In this document: positions 9,834 through 19,744 of the stretch, in pieces
Layout: the number at the start of each line of letters is the position of its first letter
Position numbering within the stretch: the stretch's first letter is position 1
Origin: Methanococcoides burtonii DSM 6242
Lineage (GTDB): Archaea; Halobacteriota; Methanosarcinia; Methanosarcinales; Methanosarcinaceae
Direction of reading: 5' to 3'
DNA length: 64,000 nt
Assembly (NCBI RefSeq): GCF_000013725.1
Contig: NC_007955.1
Span: forward strand, 527,579-591,578
Notes under the pieces: model-generated
The model's input: the letters and a program-made list of their open reading frames with translations, nothing else
What the model was told of the DNA's origin: nothing
Databases searched by the model: none
Program-made: the position numbers and the translations under genes

Positions 9834-11111
9834 GAGATTATCAAATTAGCTCATAAATCCTCCCATTCTAATTTGATGACATTACCTCATACATAATTTG
9901 CAAATGAGTTAGTTTCTTTAACTCCATTTTGCAAATTTGTAGCTACAAGCAATTGATATGCAACGAAATTCATAACTGAATACAGTTTCTTACTGCCATT
10001 TTTCATTCCTCTGATGTCGAACTTTACAGTCAACTTAATATGATTGTGTACTCGTTCACATTCACCCCTGTGCGAATAATCTTCATCGAATCCATCATCT
10101 TTGATATTCTTGTTTCGCAAGTGCATACCTACCTGTTTTTCTCTTCCATTTTCATAGAGGAAATGAAGTTTTTCTTCATATTTCATATGAATAGATCCAC
10201 CAAGTTTCCACATTTTGTTAACCCAGTGATCAATTCTTTCCATCATTCCCTCGTATTGAACTTTAGAATCCGAAGAGTATGCAATCACTGGTTTTGCATT
10301 CAACTTATACCAGATATCTGCATGATTCCTGAATGAATCATAACCTCCATCCAATGCATAAGTGTCAATGTCAACTCCCATTTCTACCAATGCATCAATA
10401 TGTTTCTTCAATTCAGGAGAATCGTGAGAAGCACCTTTTGTATGAGTCATGTAGATTGGAAGTGTTCCAATCATGGTGATGTGAGCTTTGTCCATCTTAC
10501 AATTATAATGCGGATTGTAATCTGCATACTTGTCATATCTTGATGCTTCAAGTGGAGTTGAATCTGTTTTCGCATCTCTAATCTTTGTATTTTTGGAGAT
10601 ATTCTTTCCAATTTTGAACATTACTTCATCGAGTCCAGTTTTTCCAAGTCTGTATTTTACAAAATGATGCAGTGTTGCAGGGGATGGAAGATTCATAATG
10701 CCGTTATTGTCTTCAAAAGAAAGAAGCTGCGCTTCTTCTTTTGTTAAGGTCGATATTGTTTTCTCAAATGAGAGGTTTCTATAACATTTCACAACGATGA
10801 GCTTTATCATTGACGAAACCTTATACCGAAAGTGCCAGTCCTTATCGGCATAATAGCTACTTTCAACATAAGAAGCAATGTCATCGATATCTAAGAAATA
10901 CAAAAATTGGCATATTGATGCATTATCTGTGTTCAGATAGTTAGCAATTGAATCTCTGGTACAGATTCCGTCCGAAACATCGTAATAATATTTCATGGGC
11001 TGGTACATTTTCTGCTATATAAATGCAATGCATAAGCTATGCCCAGAGTGGTGCCAGTAGTCTTGAAAAAAGAGTTACGTTTTTAAAGCGAAAAGCTAAT
11101 TTGATAATCTC
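9834..11111 (-). mobile_element. complete DDE insertion sequence with perfect ends
   Basis: Perfect 18-bp terminal inverted repeats: GAGATTATCAAATTAGCT at 9834-9851 and its complement at 11094-11111. A 5-bp target duplication ACACT flanks it (9829-9833 and 11112-11116). Length 1278 bp with one intact transposase gene, so it appears recent and potentially active. Confidence 0.92.
9887..11008 (-). CDS. DDE transposase of the 9834-11111 element
   Basis: 373 residues, uninterrupted. An N-terminal HTH-like region is followed by candidate catalytic acidic residues in DSTPLEASRYD (about residue 146), YALDGGYDSF (about 220) and HRGECERVHNHIK (about 330), the order expected for the DDE/RNase H fold. 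It resembles IS4-superfamily transposases of Methanosarcinales, but I cannot name the IS family. The gene fills the element almost completely. Stop TGA. Confidence 0.88.
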   Translation of the reverse strand: MYQPMKYYYDVSDGICTRDSIANYLNTDNASICQFLYFLDIDDIASYVESSYYADKDWHFRYKVSSMIKLIVVKCYRNLSFEKTISTLTKEEAQLLSFEDNNGIMNLPSPATLHHFVKYRLGKTGLDEVMFKIGKNISKNTKIRDAKTDSTPLEASRYDKYADYNPHYNCKMDKAHITMIGTLPIYMTHTKGASHDSPELKKHIDALVEMGVDIDTYALDGGYDSFRNHADIWYKLNAKPVIAYSSDSKVQYEGMMERIDHWVNKMWKLGGSIHMKYEEKLHFLYENGREKQVGMHLRNKNIKDDGFDEDYSHRGECERVHNHIKLTVKFDIRGMKNGSKKLYSVMNFVAYQLLVATNLQNGVKETNSFANYV

Positions 11112-11171
11112 ACACTTATGATGAGCTTTTAACAAAAGCTTTAAACCATTACCCATAATTCATCCAATCAG

Positions 11172-12080
11172 ATGAAAGAAGTAGAACTTACCGATCCCTA
11201 TACGATCCCCTACAGGGGTATCTATGCGGTCTGTGATGAAAATAACGAGTATGCAGAGATCATCGAGCATACGAATTGCTATAGTGGTGCTGCATGGTCA
11301 CGCTTCCATTATGCCCGGTCACCCCTTGTACAAAAGGCACGTGCAGTTGGCAACATGAGCCGCTACCTTGTGAAAGTTGATGTTTGCGATCTTACACTTA
11401 AGCCATCAGTGGCTGCTGCCGGGATAGAATCTGTTGTGGTTGACGGGGATGAGGTATCCATCACCTATGCAGGTCTTGGAGGCGGGGGCGTGGGTGCCAC
11501 TAAATGCAGGGCATTTGCCCAAGGAGTACTACGCTATGATGTGGGTGACTCAGGTGGCGGAAAGGCTGCCAAGGGCACCATAGTCGTTCCAAGGCGGCAG
11601 CGTGTGCTTATCGGGATAGATGATACAGATACGAAGGAAGAGGGAGCTACGTGGTCAATGACACACAACATTGCTACGGCACTTAATAGCAATGAATCCG
11701 TCTATCTTTCCCATTCCCTTGTTCAATTGTTCCCGGTCTCGGCTAAAACACAGAACTGCGTATCCACAGTGCTTGAATTTGGTTGTGTGAGCGAGGAAGC
11801 GAAGGAAGAGCTCCTTGAAGACCTGAAAAATGCACTTCTCAAATACAGCGTATCCGAGGAGACCGGCATGGTAGCACTTTCCTCGTTCGATGCATCCCAT
11901 ATGGAAGAATACAGCACCATGTGTCGCAGCGGTGAGCTGACCAAGGACATTGCAATGGAACATGCACAGAAGAATGGTGTTGAAATCTGGCTCGATGGCA
12001 ATGGCGTGATAGGTGCATTGGCATCCCTTGCATGGTTTGCCCGTCCTGATGAATCGATCGATCTGGAAGCTAAGCTATGA
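11172..12080 (+). CDS. methanogenesis marker protein 11
   Basis: 302 residues of the methanogenesis marker protein 11 family, found only in methanogens and relatives. The middle holds the RVLIGIDDTDTKEEGATW motif (about residues 143-160), shared with TiaS-like tRNA-modifying proteins, preceded by a Gly-rich loop GLGGGGVGATKCRA. Biochemical function is not established. The stop codon overlaps the start of the next gene (ATGA at 12077-12080), so both are almost certainly co-transcribed and translationally coupled. GC content is well above that of the surrounding AT-rich DNA, as for other core genes here. Confidence 0.9.
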   Translation: MKEVELTDPYTIPYRGIYAVCDENNEYAEIIEHTNCYSGAAWSRFHYARSPLVQKARAVGNMSRYLVKVDVCDLTLKPSVAAAGIESVVVDGDEVSITYAGLGGGGVGATKCRAFAQGVLRYDVGDSGGGKAAKGTIVVPRRQRVLIGIDDTDTKEEGATWSMTHNIATALNSNESVYLSHSLVQLFPVSAKTQNCVSTVLEFGCVSEEAKEELLEDLKNALLKYSVSEETGMVALSSFDASHMEEYSTMCRSGELTKDIAMEHAQKNGVEIWLDGNGVIGALASLAWFARPDESIDLEAKL

Positions 12081-13612
12081 ACGATCCTGAGGGTCAGAAT
12101 GGACCTGTGGAGGTCACGGGGCTTGAAGCCCTTTATGCTGCAGCCATGGACTGTGGCGTAAAGATGATAACTGCAGTTGCCGGGTTTCCCACGACAGCCG
12201 TGATCGAACATTTTGAAAAGAACTCTCCTGCTGAAGTGACCATTCTGTGGATGACCAATGAGAAAGCTGCCCTGGAGACCGCACTCGGTGCTTCCGTTTC
12301 AGGTAGAAGGGCACTTACCATCACAAAACACGTGGGCATGAATGTCCTTTCCGACCCTCTCATAACCTCTGTCACACATACGATCGGCGCGGGACTTGTA
12401 ATAATAGCAGGCGATGATCCGGGGGTTAAAGCCTCCCAGAACGAGCAGGATTCACGATGGTACGGTGAGGTGGCAGAGGTCGCGGTGTTCGACCCGTCGA
12501 ACCCTGATGCTGCATACAGGTCACTTATCAGAGCATTCGAACTCTCCGAAAGTACAAAGACCCCTGTTATAGTCAGGATAACAGACCGTCTGGAAAAAGC
12601 CACAGGTCCTGTCACAAGATCAGAGGATATTAAGAAAACAGAAGCTACATTTGACAGGTCTGTCTGGAAGCTGACAATGCGTGGCAAGCACCAGCATTTT
12701 CACATAAATGTACAGCCATTGCTTGTGGATGAAGCAGAGAATACTTCTCTGACACTACATGTTAAAGCAGGCAAGACAGGCATAATTTCTTCTGGATATC
12801 CCTCTTTGCTTGTAGATGAGCTATTGTCCGAAAGACAGCTTGAGGTTTCGCATCTTTCACTTAATGTTGTATCTCCGCTTCCTGTCAGGAAATTAAGAGA
12901 TTTCATATCCGACCATAAAAAAGTTCTCGTTGTTGAGGAAAGTGAAGCCTTTATCGAATCCCACATAAATATTTGCGAGAACGTACTGGGAAAGATGAGC
13001 GGGCATCTCCCATATGGTCGCATTGAAAAAGAGCAGATCGGTTTTGCGATCGAGAACATCGATAAAGATAAGGTAACTAAATATACTTTTATTGAGACCA
13101 TTGGGGAAAGGGGTTCACGTTCTTTGTGCGAGGACTGTCTTTTCCTGCCGGTCTACAGAATGCTTCATGATCTGGATATTTTCATAGCAGGTGATATGGG
13201 CTGCTCCATACGCAGTGCCTCTGCACCCCTTGAAGCCGTTGATGTCGGATTTGCACTTGGTGCTGCCATTTCCACAGCTGCAGGTTTCGATAAAAAGTCC
13301 GTTGCTGTCATAGGTGACTTCGGACTGTCACATTCCGGCATCGTAGGTCTGATAAATGCTGTCGAGACAAAACGTGACGTGCTCGTCATGGTGCTGGACA
13401 ACAGGACAGCAGCAATGACAGGCGGACAATCCACACCTGACCTTACGGAAGCTGTAAAAGCGCTTTGTGATGATGCCACTGTCTTTGAGTTCAATGATCC
13501 GGAGCTTGCTGGTAGCAGGATAAAGGAACTTGAAGAGCTTGTGAAGGACAGGCTTACCGTTGATGGGGTTTCTGTTATTTATGTCAAGGCTGACTGTGTT
13601 CTGTATAGGTGA
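12077..13612 (+). CDS. TPP-dependent enzyme, IorA-like (indolepyruvate ferredoxin oxidoreductase alpha family)
   Basis: 511 residues. The N-terminal pyrimidine-binding domain contains GFPTTAVIEHF and a conserved NEKAALETALGAS segment; the C-terminal domain has the thiamine-diphosphate motif GDFG...NAVETKRDVLVMVLDN followed by RTAAMTGGQSTPD, as in IorA. It lacks the C-terminal 2x[4Fe-4S] ferredoxin domain of true IorA (usually >600 residues), so it is not a complete indolepyruvate oxidoreductase, and no IorB gene is adjacent. A DCLFLPVYR region retains Cys residues. Overlap with the marker 11 gene suggests a joint, undetermined methanogen-specific role. Confidence 0.85.
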   Translation: MNDPEGQNGPVEVTGLEALYAAAMDCGVKMITAVAGFPTTAVIEHFEKNSPAEVTILWMTNEKAALETALGASVSGRRALTITKHVGMNVLSDPLITSVTHTIGAGLVIIAGDDPGVKASQNEQDSRWYGEVAEVAVFDPSNPDAAYRSLIRAFELSESTKTPVIVRITDRLEKATGPVTRSEDIKKTEATFDRSVWKLTMRGKHQHFHINVQPLLVDEAENTSLTLHVKAGKTGIISSGYPSLLVDELLSERQLEVSHLSLNVVSPLPVRKLRDFISDHKKVLVVEESEAFIESHINICENVLGKMSGHLPYGRIEKEQIGFAIENIDKDKVTKYTFIETIGERGSRSLCEDCLFLPVYRMLHDLDIFIAGDMGCSIRSASAPLEAVDVGFALGAAISTAAGFDKKSVAVIGDFGLSHSGIVGLINAVETKRDVLVMVLDNRTAAMTGGQSTPDLTEAVKALCDDATVFEFNDPELAGSRIKELEELVKDRLTVDGVSVIYVKADCVLYR

Positions 13613-13738
13613 AGAATCGGAGATGGGGAATTTGGATGGCTTTTTTGACGGTTTGATTCATGCCCCTTGCATAATCTTTCGGGGATATATACAACGTGAA
13701 AAAAGTGTACGCTATCGGGGCTGTCAAAAACTTTGGTG

Positions 13739-14773
13739 TTAAACTTTATTTGATATGTTACCTTCCCAGTATTTCTTTTTTACAGCCAAATAATTCAACA
13801 CTCATTCGGGTGTTTTAAATATTCTTTTTAGCTGATTAGGTAATGTTTGTCTGTAATAATTTTCGATTGGATTTGTTGTTTTAGAAACAAATCCATCTAC
13901 CATAAACAAAGTCAATCTATTAAAATCTCTAGTGATTTTGTCTATTGATCTATAAAGAGCATATGGAATTTTCTTAATACCGTCTATTAAATTTTGAAGC
14001 CTATTGATTGCGATACTTACATCATATGTTCTAAATATCTCTTTTATTTCTGTAAATGTTAAACACATGTTTATCTTTTCACGGTAACTAACAAATTTTG
14101 ATTTTAACTTTTTGAATACATCGTTTCCAATCAATTTATACAAATGAAATATGCAAAGTTGATGTTTTATCTCAAGTTTATCCATTATCGATTTGTACTT
14201 TATCCGATGATCAGTAGATATTGCATAAATTAGTCTGTTTGATGTTGCTTTTTCAATAAAATCCTTTACTGTATCATATTCAAGATTAGTAACGATCATT
14301 TCTTCAACTGGTTTATTGAATATTGAATCAATCAAACTGAGCCTATAAAATCGTCTTCCATTCAATTTTAAATATTGTTCATCATAGCAATAATAACCCG
14401 AGTATTCTTTTGTAGCTTCTGAAGTCACTTCTTTGTTTGATTTCCTTATCCAGTTATAGATGGTTTGATGGGATGGGGAGCAATCATAAAGTGAACTGAA
14501 TATTTTTTGTAAATGTCTAAATGAACAATATCCTGTTTCATAACTGTCTTCAATATACTGTTCATATGTTCTGGCATATTGATGACCTTTTTTGACAATT
14601 GGGTCAAGAGGTGTTGTAAATCTTTTAGAGCATTTTTTGCAATAATACCTTCGTACGTGGATTATTTGACTTCCAAATTCTGCTAACTTTAACTTACGCG
14701 TATAATACTCTTGTTTATTTATTTTATTGGAACCACATACGGGGCACTGAGGATGTAAAAGATCATAAGCCTT
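13739..14773 (-). pseudogene. decayed zinc-finger DDE transposase
   Basis: One minus-strand frame runs from about 14773 to 13739. It begins without any start codon (preceded by TAA), shows a zinc-binding start (CPVCGSNK, then YYCKKCSKRF), an HTH region and a DDE-like core (YDEQYLK, STDHRIKY, NPIENYYR), and is cut by TGA at 13802-13804, after which VLNYLAVKKKYWEG continues in frame. A GTG at 14428 gives a 208-residue open part only. The IS66 element starts 18 bp beyond the 5' end, so its insertion or an associated deletion probably removed the start. Confidence 0.75.
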
Positions 14774-14790
14774 TTAATCAAAAAAATAAT

Positions 14791-16174
14791 GTAACTATTC
14801 AGCCACCTTTGCGTGCTAAAATCCCCCCACCTCAATCTATTTCATCTTCTGACATGGATTTTTACGAAAAAAGCAAGTAGTAGCATTCTATTTAAGTTCA
14901 CACCCAAAAAATCAATTGGTTTTGCCAAACAGGAGGTGAATGAACACGAAACGCAAAGAAATCCTAGCAGTTTATGAACAAGGTCCCGAAGCAGTTGTCA
15001 CTCTTGTCACTACATTGTACGACATCATTGCTGAACAACAAACGATCATAGAACTACAAGCTGCCAGAATAACCGAACTCGAAGAACGAGTTAAAAAGTT
15101 GGAAGAGCAACTCAAAAAAAACAGCCGAAACAGCAGTAAACCACCTTCAACTGATGTTTTTATTAATGAGAAACCAAAAACAAAAAGCAGACGAAAAAAG
15201 AGTGGAAAGAAACCAGGTGGTCAGAAAGACCATCCTGGAACTACTCTCAGAATGGTAGATGTTCCTGACGAAGTTATAATTCACAAAGTACACAAATGTA
15301 GCAATTGTGAGAGATCGCTTGAAGATTTCGAACAGCAGATCAAGAACTTCTTAATAGAATCTCCTGTGATAAATTGTGATGAAACTGGTATGAGGATAGA
15401 AGGAAAACGACAGTGGTTACATGTTGCTTCTACAAACAAAATGACATGTTATTGTCCTCATCAAAAAAGAGGCTCTGACGCAATGAATGCGATGGGAATC
15501 TTACCAAATTTTAATGGTACAGTAGTTCATGATTTCTGGAAATCATATTACAAATATGATTGTGATCATTCGATCTGTAATGCTCATCTATTGCGAGAAT
15601 TAACAAGTGTAAGCGAGAACGATGATCAATTGTGGTCAAAAGCTATGAACATTCTACTTATTGATGTCAAAAAGTCAGTTGACCAGATCCGAGAAATGTC
15701 TGGTTGTATGAAACCAGAGAGAATTAAAGAGTTTGAAGATTGGTACGGCCAGATTATTCATATTGGGATAGAAGAAAATCCTCAACTTCAAGCCAAATCA
15801 AAGAAGCGAGGAAGAACTAAACAAACCACAGCAAAAAATCTGCTGGATCGGTTTATTGGTTATAAAAATGATATTCTCAGGTTTATGCATGATCTAAAAG
15901 TTCCATTTGAGAATAATCTTGCAGAAAGGGATGTGAGAATGATGAAAGTACAGCAGAAGATATCAGGTACATTCCGAAGTATGCAAGGAGCATTAATTTT
16001 CTCGTGGGTAAGAAGTTACATTTCTACTGTTAAGAAGAATCAGGTTCCTGTGATGGATGCAATTCGAAATGCAATTGCTGGAATGCCATTTATTCCAACA
16101 ATTGTTTGAGCTTCTAATCTTTTTGTGTAAAGGTTGGTCATACAGGATTGACTATAGGTAGGCTGAATAGTTAC
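14791..16174 (+). mobile_element. IS66-type element with internal deletion
   Basis: Terminal inverted repeats GTAACTATTCAGCC (14791-14804) and its complement (16161-16174); IS66-family ends characteristically begin GTAA. It contains one transposase gene (tnpC type) and no tnpA/tnpB. I do not see the 8-bp target duplication expected for IS66: left flank AAAATAAT, right flank CTAATTTC, so one side was probably rearranged. Confidence 0.82.
14940..16109 (+). CDS. IS66-type transposase, internally deleted
   Basis: 389 residues versus roughly 480-500 in full-length relatives. Residues 1-70 form a Leu/Glu-rich coiled coil (LEERVKKLEEQLKK), then the conserved SSKPPSTD, a Lys-rich KKPGGQ region and a zinc half-site CSNCERSLEDFE. 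This joins directly to EQQIKNFLIESPVINCDETGM, the start of the catalytic domain, so the segment normally between them (second zinc half-site and the linker before the DDE core) is missing. The DDE core (CDETGM, HDFWKSYY, NNLAERDVRMMK) is present. The deletion probably arose between related SLEDFEQ/LEEFEQ-type sequences. Reading frame intact, but activity is doubtful. Confidence 0.82.
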   Translation: MNTKRKEILAVYEQGPEAVVTLVTTLYDIIAEQQTIIELQAARITELEERVKKLEEQLKKNSRNSSKPPSTDVFINEKPKTKSRRKKSGKKPGGQKDHPGTTLRMVDVPDEVIIHKVHKCSNCERSLEDFEQQIKNFLIESPVINCDETGMRIEGKRQWLHVASTNKMTCYCPHQKRGSDAMNAMGILPNFNGTVVHDFWKSYYKYDCDHSICNAHLLRELTSVSENDDQLWSKAMNILLIDVKKSVDQIREMSGCMKPERIKEFEDWYGQIIHIGIEENPQLQAKSKKRGRTKQTTAKNLLDRFIGYKNDILRFMHDLKVPFENNLAERDVRMMKVQQKISGTFRSMQGALIFSWVRSYISTVKKNQVPVMDAIRNAIAGMPFIPTIV

Positions 16175-16345
16175 CTAATTTCTATTAATTATTCATACGT
16201 ATCTGAATTGAATATTATTGAAATCTCTCTCGGATATATCAAGTTTGCTTGAGTTATAGGTAAATCTAATTTTTAAAAACTGTTATATAGCATCAAAGCA
16301 GTCTTTTTATTGTAACCAATACTCCTAAAATAAGAGGTAAAACAT

Positions 16346-16525
16346 ATGGCTTGCTGGGAATATGATATTAAGATGATTCGAATGGACAAGATCGATACTA
16401 CTAAAGAAGATCTAAATTCACTTGGGATTGATGGCTGGGAGTTAATCAAGTTTGATGGTCAACTCGATAGTTCTGGAAAAACGACTGGATATTTCAAACG
16501 TTTATTGGATGGAGCTAATATCTAA
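16346..16525 (+). CDS. DUF4177-like small protein
   Basis: 59 residues (MACWEYDIKMIRMDK at the start, GIDGWELIKFDG in the middle, TTGYFKRLL at the end). This matches the short DUF4177 family: an N-terminal beta strand, a central LNxLGxxGWELV-type motif and a final FKR strand. Role unknown. A ribosome binding site AAGAGGT (16331-16338) precedes the ATG. It converges on and overlaps the 3' end of the DUF2115 gene by 11 bp. Confidence 0.75.
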   Translation: MACWEYDIKMIRMDKIDTTKEDLNSLGIDGWELIKFDGQLDSSGKTTGYFKRLLDGANI

Positions 16526-17069
16526 AGCTTTTACCACACATATATCTATCCGTTTTTACAACTTCTTCGTTGTCCTTGCAAATACAATATTTGCAGAGGG
16601 CAATGTCTACTTCCGTTTGCTTGTTTTTGATCGGGCAGTAATATTCACCATTTGGTTCCATTATTGTCATTCCCCCGGGCAAGATCATACCTACGGGGTG
16701 TAGTGGTTTTTTTGTTATGAATATCAAGTATGGTGTTACTACACTCATAAATCTCTGAAAGTAGCTTTCAAGGGGATCTTCATTGAATTGCTGGCTGTAA
16801 TTTTTAACAAGTTCGTTGTATGTTTCGATATCTATCTCTTCGATCACAGGATTCGATCTTAAGCCCTTTATTTCCATAAAAGTCTCATAGTAATAACTAA
16901 ATAATTCTGTCGAATAGGCTTTTTTATATTTCTCTGGTAGGAACTTAACGTAATTGAGCATGAATGAACGTGCTTTCATAATGTCGTTATTCGATATTCT
17001 TCTTGCATCCTTTTCCAGGGATGCAAGAAGTTCTTTGGTGTCCATAGGCACCTTTTTTGACTTATTCAT
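16515..17069 (-). CDS. DUF2115/UPF0305 family protein
   Basis: 184 residues typical of the methanogen UPF0305 (DUF2115) family: an N-terminal helical region with KELLASLEKDARRIS, and a C-terminal cysteine cluster (YYCPIKNKQ, then ALCKYCICKD, and YMCG) that could bind a metal or Fe-S cluster. It is restricted to methanogens; function unknown. It ends with TAG (16515-16517), the only intact gene I found in the window that terminates in UAG. If UAG is pyrrolysine here, its 3' end extends: reading on antisense to the DUF4177 gene. Confidence 0.88.
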   Translation of the reverse strand: MNKSKKVPMDTKELLASLEKDARRISNNDIMKARSFMLNYVKFLPEKYKKAYSTELFSYYYETFMEIKGLRSNPVIEEIDIETYNELVKNYSQQFNEDPLESYFQRFMSVVTPYLIFITKKPLHPVGMILPGGMTIMEPNGEYYCPIKNKQTEVDIALCKYCICKDNEEVVKTDRYMCGKSFRY

Positions 17070-17575
17070 TGATATATTTTCTCTGTTCGATAAGTTTTAT
17101 CTCTTTATCAGTTTTTTTCTTGCTGGCTGCCAATGCAAATAATATGGCAGCTACTGGTGGCACAATTCCAAGAGATGTGCTTTTTTCTTCCGGAAGCTCA
17201 GGTTCGAAACCTTCTGGAAGATATATCGTAGTTTCCGGATGGAATGTATAACATGCAAACCAGAAATTCCTTTCTTTTGCAATTTCTTCACCAGTGTCCA
17301 AGTTCTATTCCTGCAAGCTTTTCCATCTTTTTTTGCTGCTGTAAGCAGGTTGGGCACCAGACTGCAAAAGTCTCTAATATTATCGTTTGTCCTTCAAAAT
17401 CGCTTATTTTAAAAGTGTCACCAGTTATGGTATCCATTAGTTCTACTTATTTCCAGTTAATATTTACTTCAGCTACAGTATCCTCGTTGATCTCAGTTCC
17501 AACACATCCTGATATCAGGACCAAAGTAATGATAAATGCAATAAATAGTCCATAGGAATGTTTAATATCGTACAT
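17062..17575 (-). pseudogene. broken thioredoxin-like lipoprotein gene
   Basis: A minus-strand start at 17575 encodes a signal peptide with lipobox (LVLISGC), runs 43 codons to TAA, then continues in frame with a redoxin-like part: DTITGDTFKISDFEGQT and AVWCPTCLQQQKKMEKL, the WCxxC active site of TlpA/thioredoxin-like proteins. It then shifts frame after a deletion and finishes with FWFACYTFHPE, LPEGFEPELPEEK and a C-terminal transmembrane helix (GIVPPVAAILFALAAS). The intact ancestor would be a membrane-anchored extracytoplasmic disulfide reductase. It lies directly upstream of the DUF2115 gene, overlapping its start by 8 bp. Confidence 0.7.
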
Positions 17576-17632
17576 TTATTACCCCTATTAAATGTGTGGT
17601 CTGCTTTTAAATAAACGTTTCTAATAGGACCA

Positions 17633-19744
17633 TCACTGGATATTATGGATCTTCTTTAAGATCTCTACTATTATTTGGGGATCAGTTGTGGGCAACGTGC
17701 ATTCATGACCCTGGCAGACATAGGCAGTTGCTTTTTGATTTTGTGTTTTAAGTGTGGATGTGTATGGTGCTATTCTTTCCAGTTCCTTCTCATTTTTTTC
17801 GCTTTTAACAATAACTGTTTTACCGGGAATGAACTCTTCATTGATGTTGTTTAGCATAAGCTGTGTGTCTTCGGAATCAAGCTCTCCTGCTATCACAATT
17901 TCCACAGAGGGGGCTAATGCAAGATCCAGACCTGCAATGAAATGTGTGTAACCAAATGGCATGGCATATATTGTGGATGCGAAAGCATTTGACGTATCTA
18001 TTGCTTCACTATTTAATTCGGGATTGCCAGTAAGCTTTGAAAGTTTGAGGAGGTTGTTTATTTCTACTGAATTTCCGCTTGGAATAGCTCCGTCATATAC
18101 TTCTTTTTTTCTGAAAAGCAAAGTCTCACTTTTATTGGATGTGTGGAAGAACCCTCCATTTATCGTATCTTTAAAATTCTCAATCATATAATCTGTGAGT
18201 TGCAGAGCCTTTGCGAGATAAGTGACCTCAAAAGTCGCTTCATATAGCTCTATCAGTCCCCATGTAAAGAATGCATAGTCATCGAGGAACCCAATCGTTG
18301 GCTCTTTGTTGCTGGAATAATTGTGGTAGAGCTCACCATTTTCTTTCATACGCTCGGATATTAACAGGTCGGCGTTTCTTTTTGCAATATCAATGTATCT
18401 TTTGTTGCCCATTACGCGACCACTGATCGAGAGTGCTGCTAACATCAGTCCGTTCCAGTCTGTTAATATCTTATCATCCTTTGAAGGATGTATCCTTTTT
18501 TCACGTGTAGAAAATAGTTGTTTACGGCATCGTTCTATTATGTGATCTATTTCTTTGCGTGTTATGTTGTATTGTTTTTCAATGCTTTCCAGGTCTTTCT
18601 CCAGGTGTAGTATGTTCTTTCCGTTAGGCCGATGCGTACTTTCTTCGAGGAAATTGCCTTCAGGTCGAACATTAAAAGCATCTCTGAAGATAGGATGATC
18701 TTCACGATTCAATATACTCTCAATTTCCGAAAGTTCCCATGTGTAGAACCTACCTTCTACTTCCTCGCTGTCAGCATCTCCAGCACAATAGAATCCGCCA
18801 TCAGGTGAGGTCATATCTCGTAGGATATATTCAATGATCTCATTTGCTGTATTCGAATATTCTTCTTTGTTAGTGGCTTGATAGGCTTCCGTATATGCAA
18901 TGATAAGCAATGCCTGGTCATACAGCATCTTCTCGAAATGCGGGACAAGCCATGAGCTATCAGTGGAATATCTGTGAAATCCAAATCCGATGTGGTCATA
19001 TATTCCACCTTTTCTCATTGCCTGTAATGTTCTTTCGACCATTTGCAGGGCTGTTGGGTTTCCTGTTCTTTTCCAGTAGCGTAGAAGATATGATATGTTA
19101 TGGGGGGATGGGAATTTCGGTGAGGTTCCGAATCCCCCATTTTCGTTATCGAAATTATTTGCAAGATATGTGTAAGTTCTATGAATTATCTCTTCAGTTA
19201 CTTCTTCGTTATGCGAGTTCTCACTTTTTTCGGATAAGGCCGTTTTTATCAGCTCGGTCTGTTCGACTATTTTGTTGTGTTCTTCTTTCCAGAGATGTTC
19301 TATCCATGGTATGATCTCGAGCATTCCTTTTCTTCCAAACCCGCTTTTAAGGGGAATGTATGTGGCTGCAATGAAAGGTACCTTCTCCGGGGTCATTATA
19401 ATGGTAAGGGGCCATCCTCCGCTGCCGTTCATTTTCTGGCAGATGTCCATGTATACTGAATCGATATCTGGGCGTTCCTCTCTGTCCACTTTGATACTGA
19501 CAAACGTGTCGTTCATCATTTTAGCAACGTCTTTGTTCCTGAAGGATTCTTTTGCCATCACATGGCACCAATGGCATGTTGAATAGCCAATGGAGAGGAA
19601 TATTGGCTTATCCTCATTTTTTGCTTTTTCAAATGCTTCTTCTGTCCATGGATACCAATCCACAGAATCGTTAGCATGCTGTAAAAGGTATGGATTTTTT
19701 TCATTGATCAATCTATTCTTAGTACCCTTATCATTGTTTGTCAT
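17633..19744 (-). CDS. YyaL/SSP411-type thioredoxin-domain protein
   Basis: 703 residues, the normal length of this family (formerly DUF255; human homologue SPATA20). Residues 1-165 form a thioredoxin-like domain with [17 protein letters not shown] and the CHWCH motif (about residues 57-61), then [10 protein letters not shown] and [11 protein letters not shown]. The remaining ~500 residues are an (alpha/alpha)6 barrel related to N-acylglucosamine 2-epimerases ([36 protein letters not shown]). Cytoplasmic; role uncertain, often proposed in thiol redox or carbohydrate handling. Intact, stop TGA, start ATG at 19744 matching the family N-terminus. Confidence 0.93.
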   Translation of the reverse strand: MTNNDKGTKNRLINEKNPYLLQHANDSVDWYPWTEEAFEKAKNEDKPIFLSIGYSTCHWCHVMAKESFRNKDVAKMMNDTFVSIKVDREERPDIDSVYMDICQKMNGSGGWPLTIIMTPEKVPFIAATYIPLKSGFGRKGMLEIIPWIEHLWKEEHNKIVEQTELIKTALSEKSENSHNEEVTEEIIHRTYTYLANNFDNENGGFGTSPKFPSPHNISYLLRYWKRTGNPTALQMVERTLQAMRKGGIYDHIGFGFHRYSTDSSWLVPHFEKMLYDQALLIIAYTEAYQATNKEEYSNTANEIIEYILRDMTSPDGGFYCAGDADSEEVEGRFYTWELSEIESILNREDHPIFRDAFNVRPEGNFLEESTHRPNGKNILHLEKDLESIEKQYNITRKEIDHIIERCRKQLFSTREKRIHPSKDDKILTDWNGLMLAALSISGRVMGNKRYIDIAKRNADLLISERMKENGELYHNYSSNKEPTIGFLDDYAFFTWGLIELYEATFEVTYLAKALQLTDYMIENFKDTINGGFFHTSNKSETLLFRKKEVYDGAIPSGNSVEINNLLKLSKLTGNPELNSEAIDTSNAFASTIYAMPFGYTHFIAGLDLALAPSVEIVIAGELDSEDTQLMLNNINEEFIPGKTVIVKSEKNEKELERIAPYTSTLKTQNQKATAYVCQGHECTLPTTDPQIIVEILKKIHNIQ

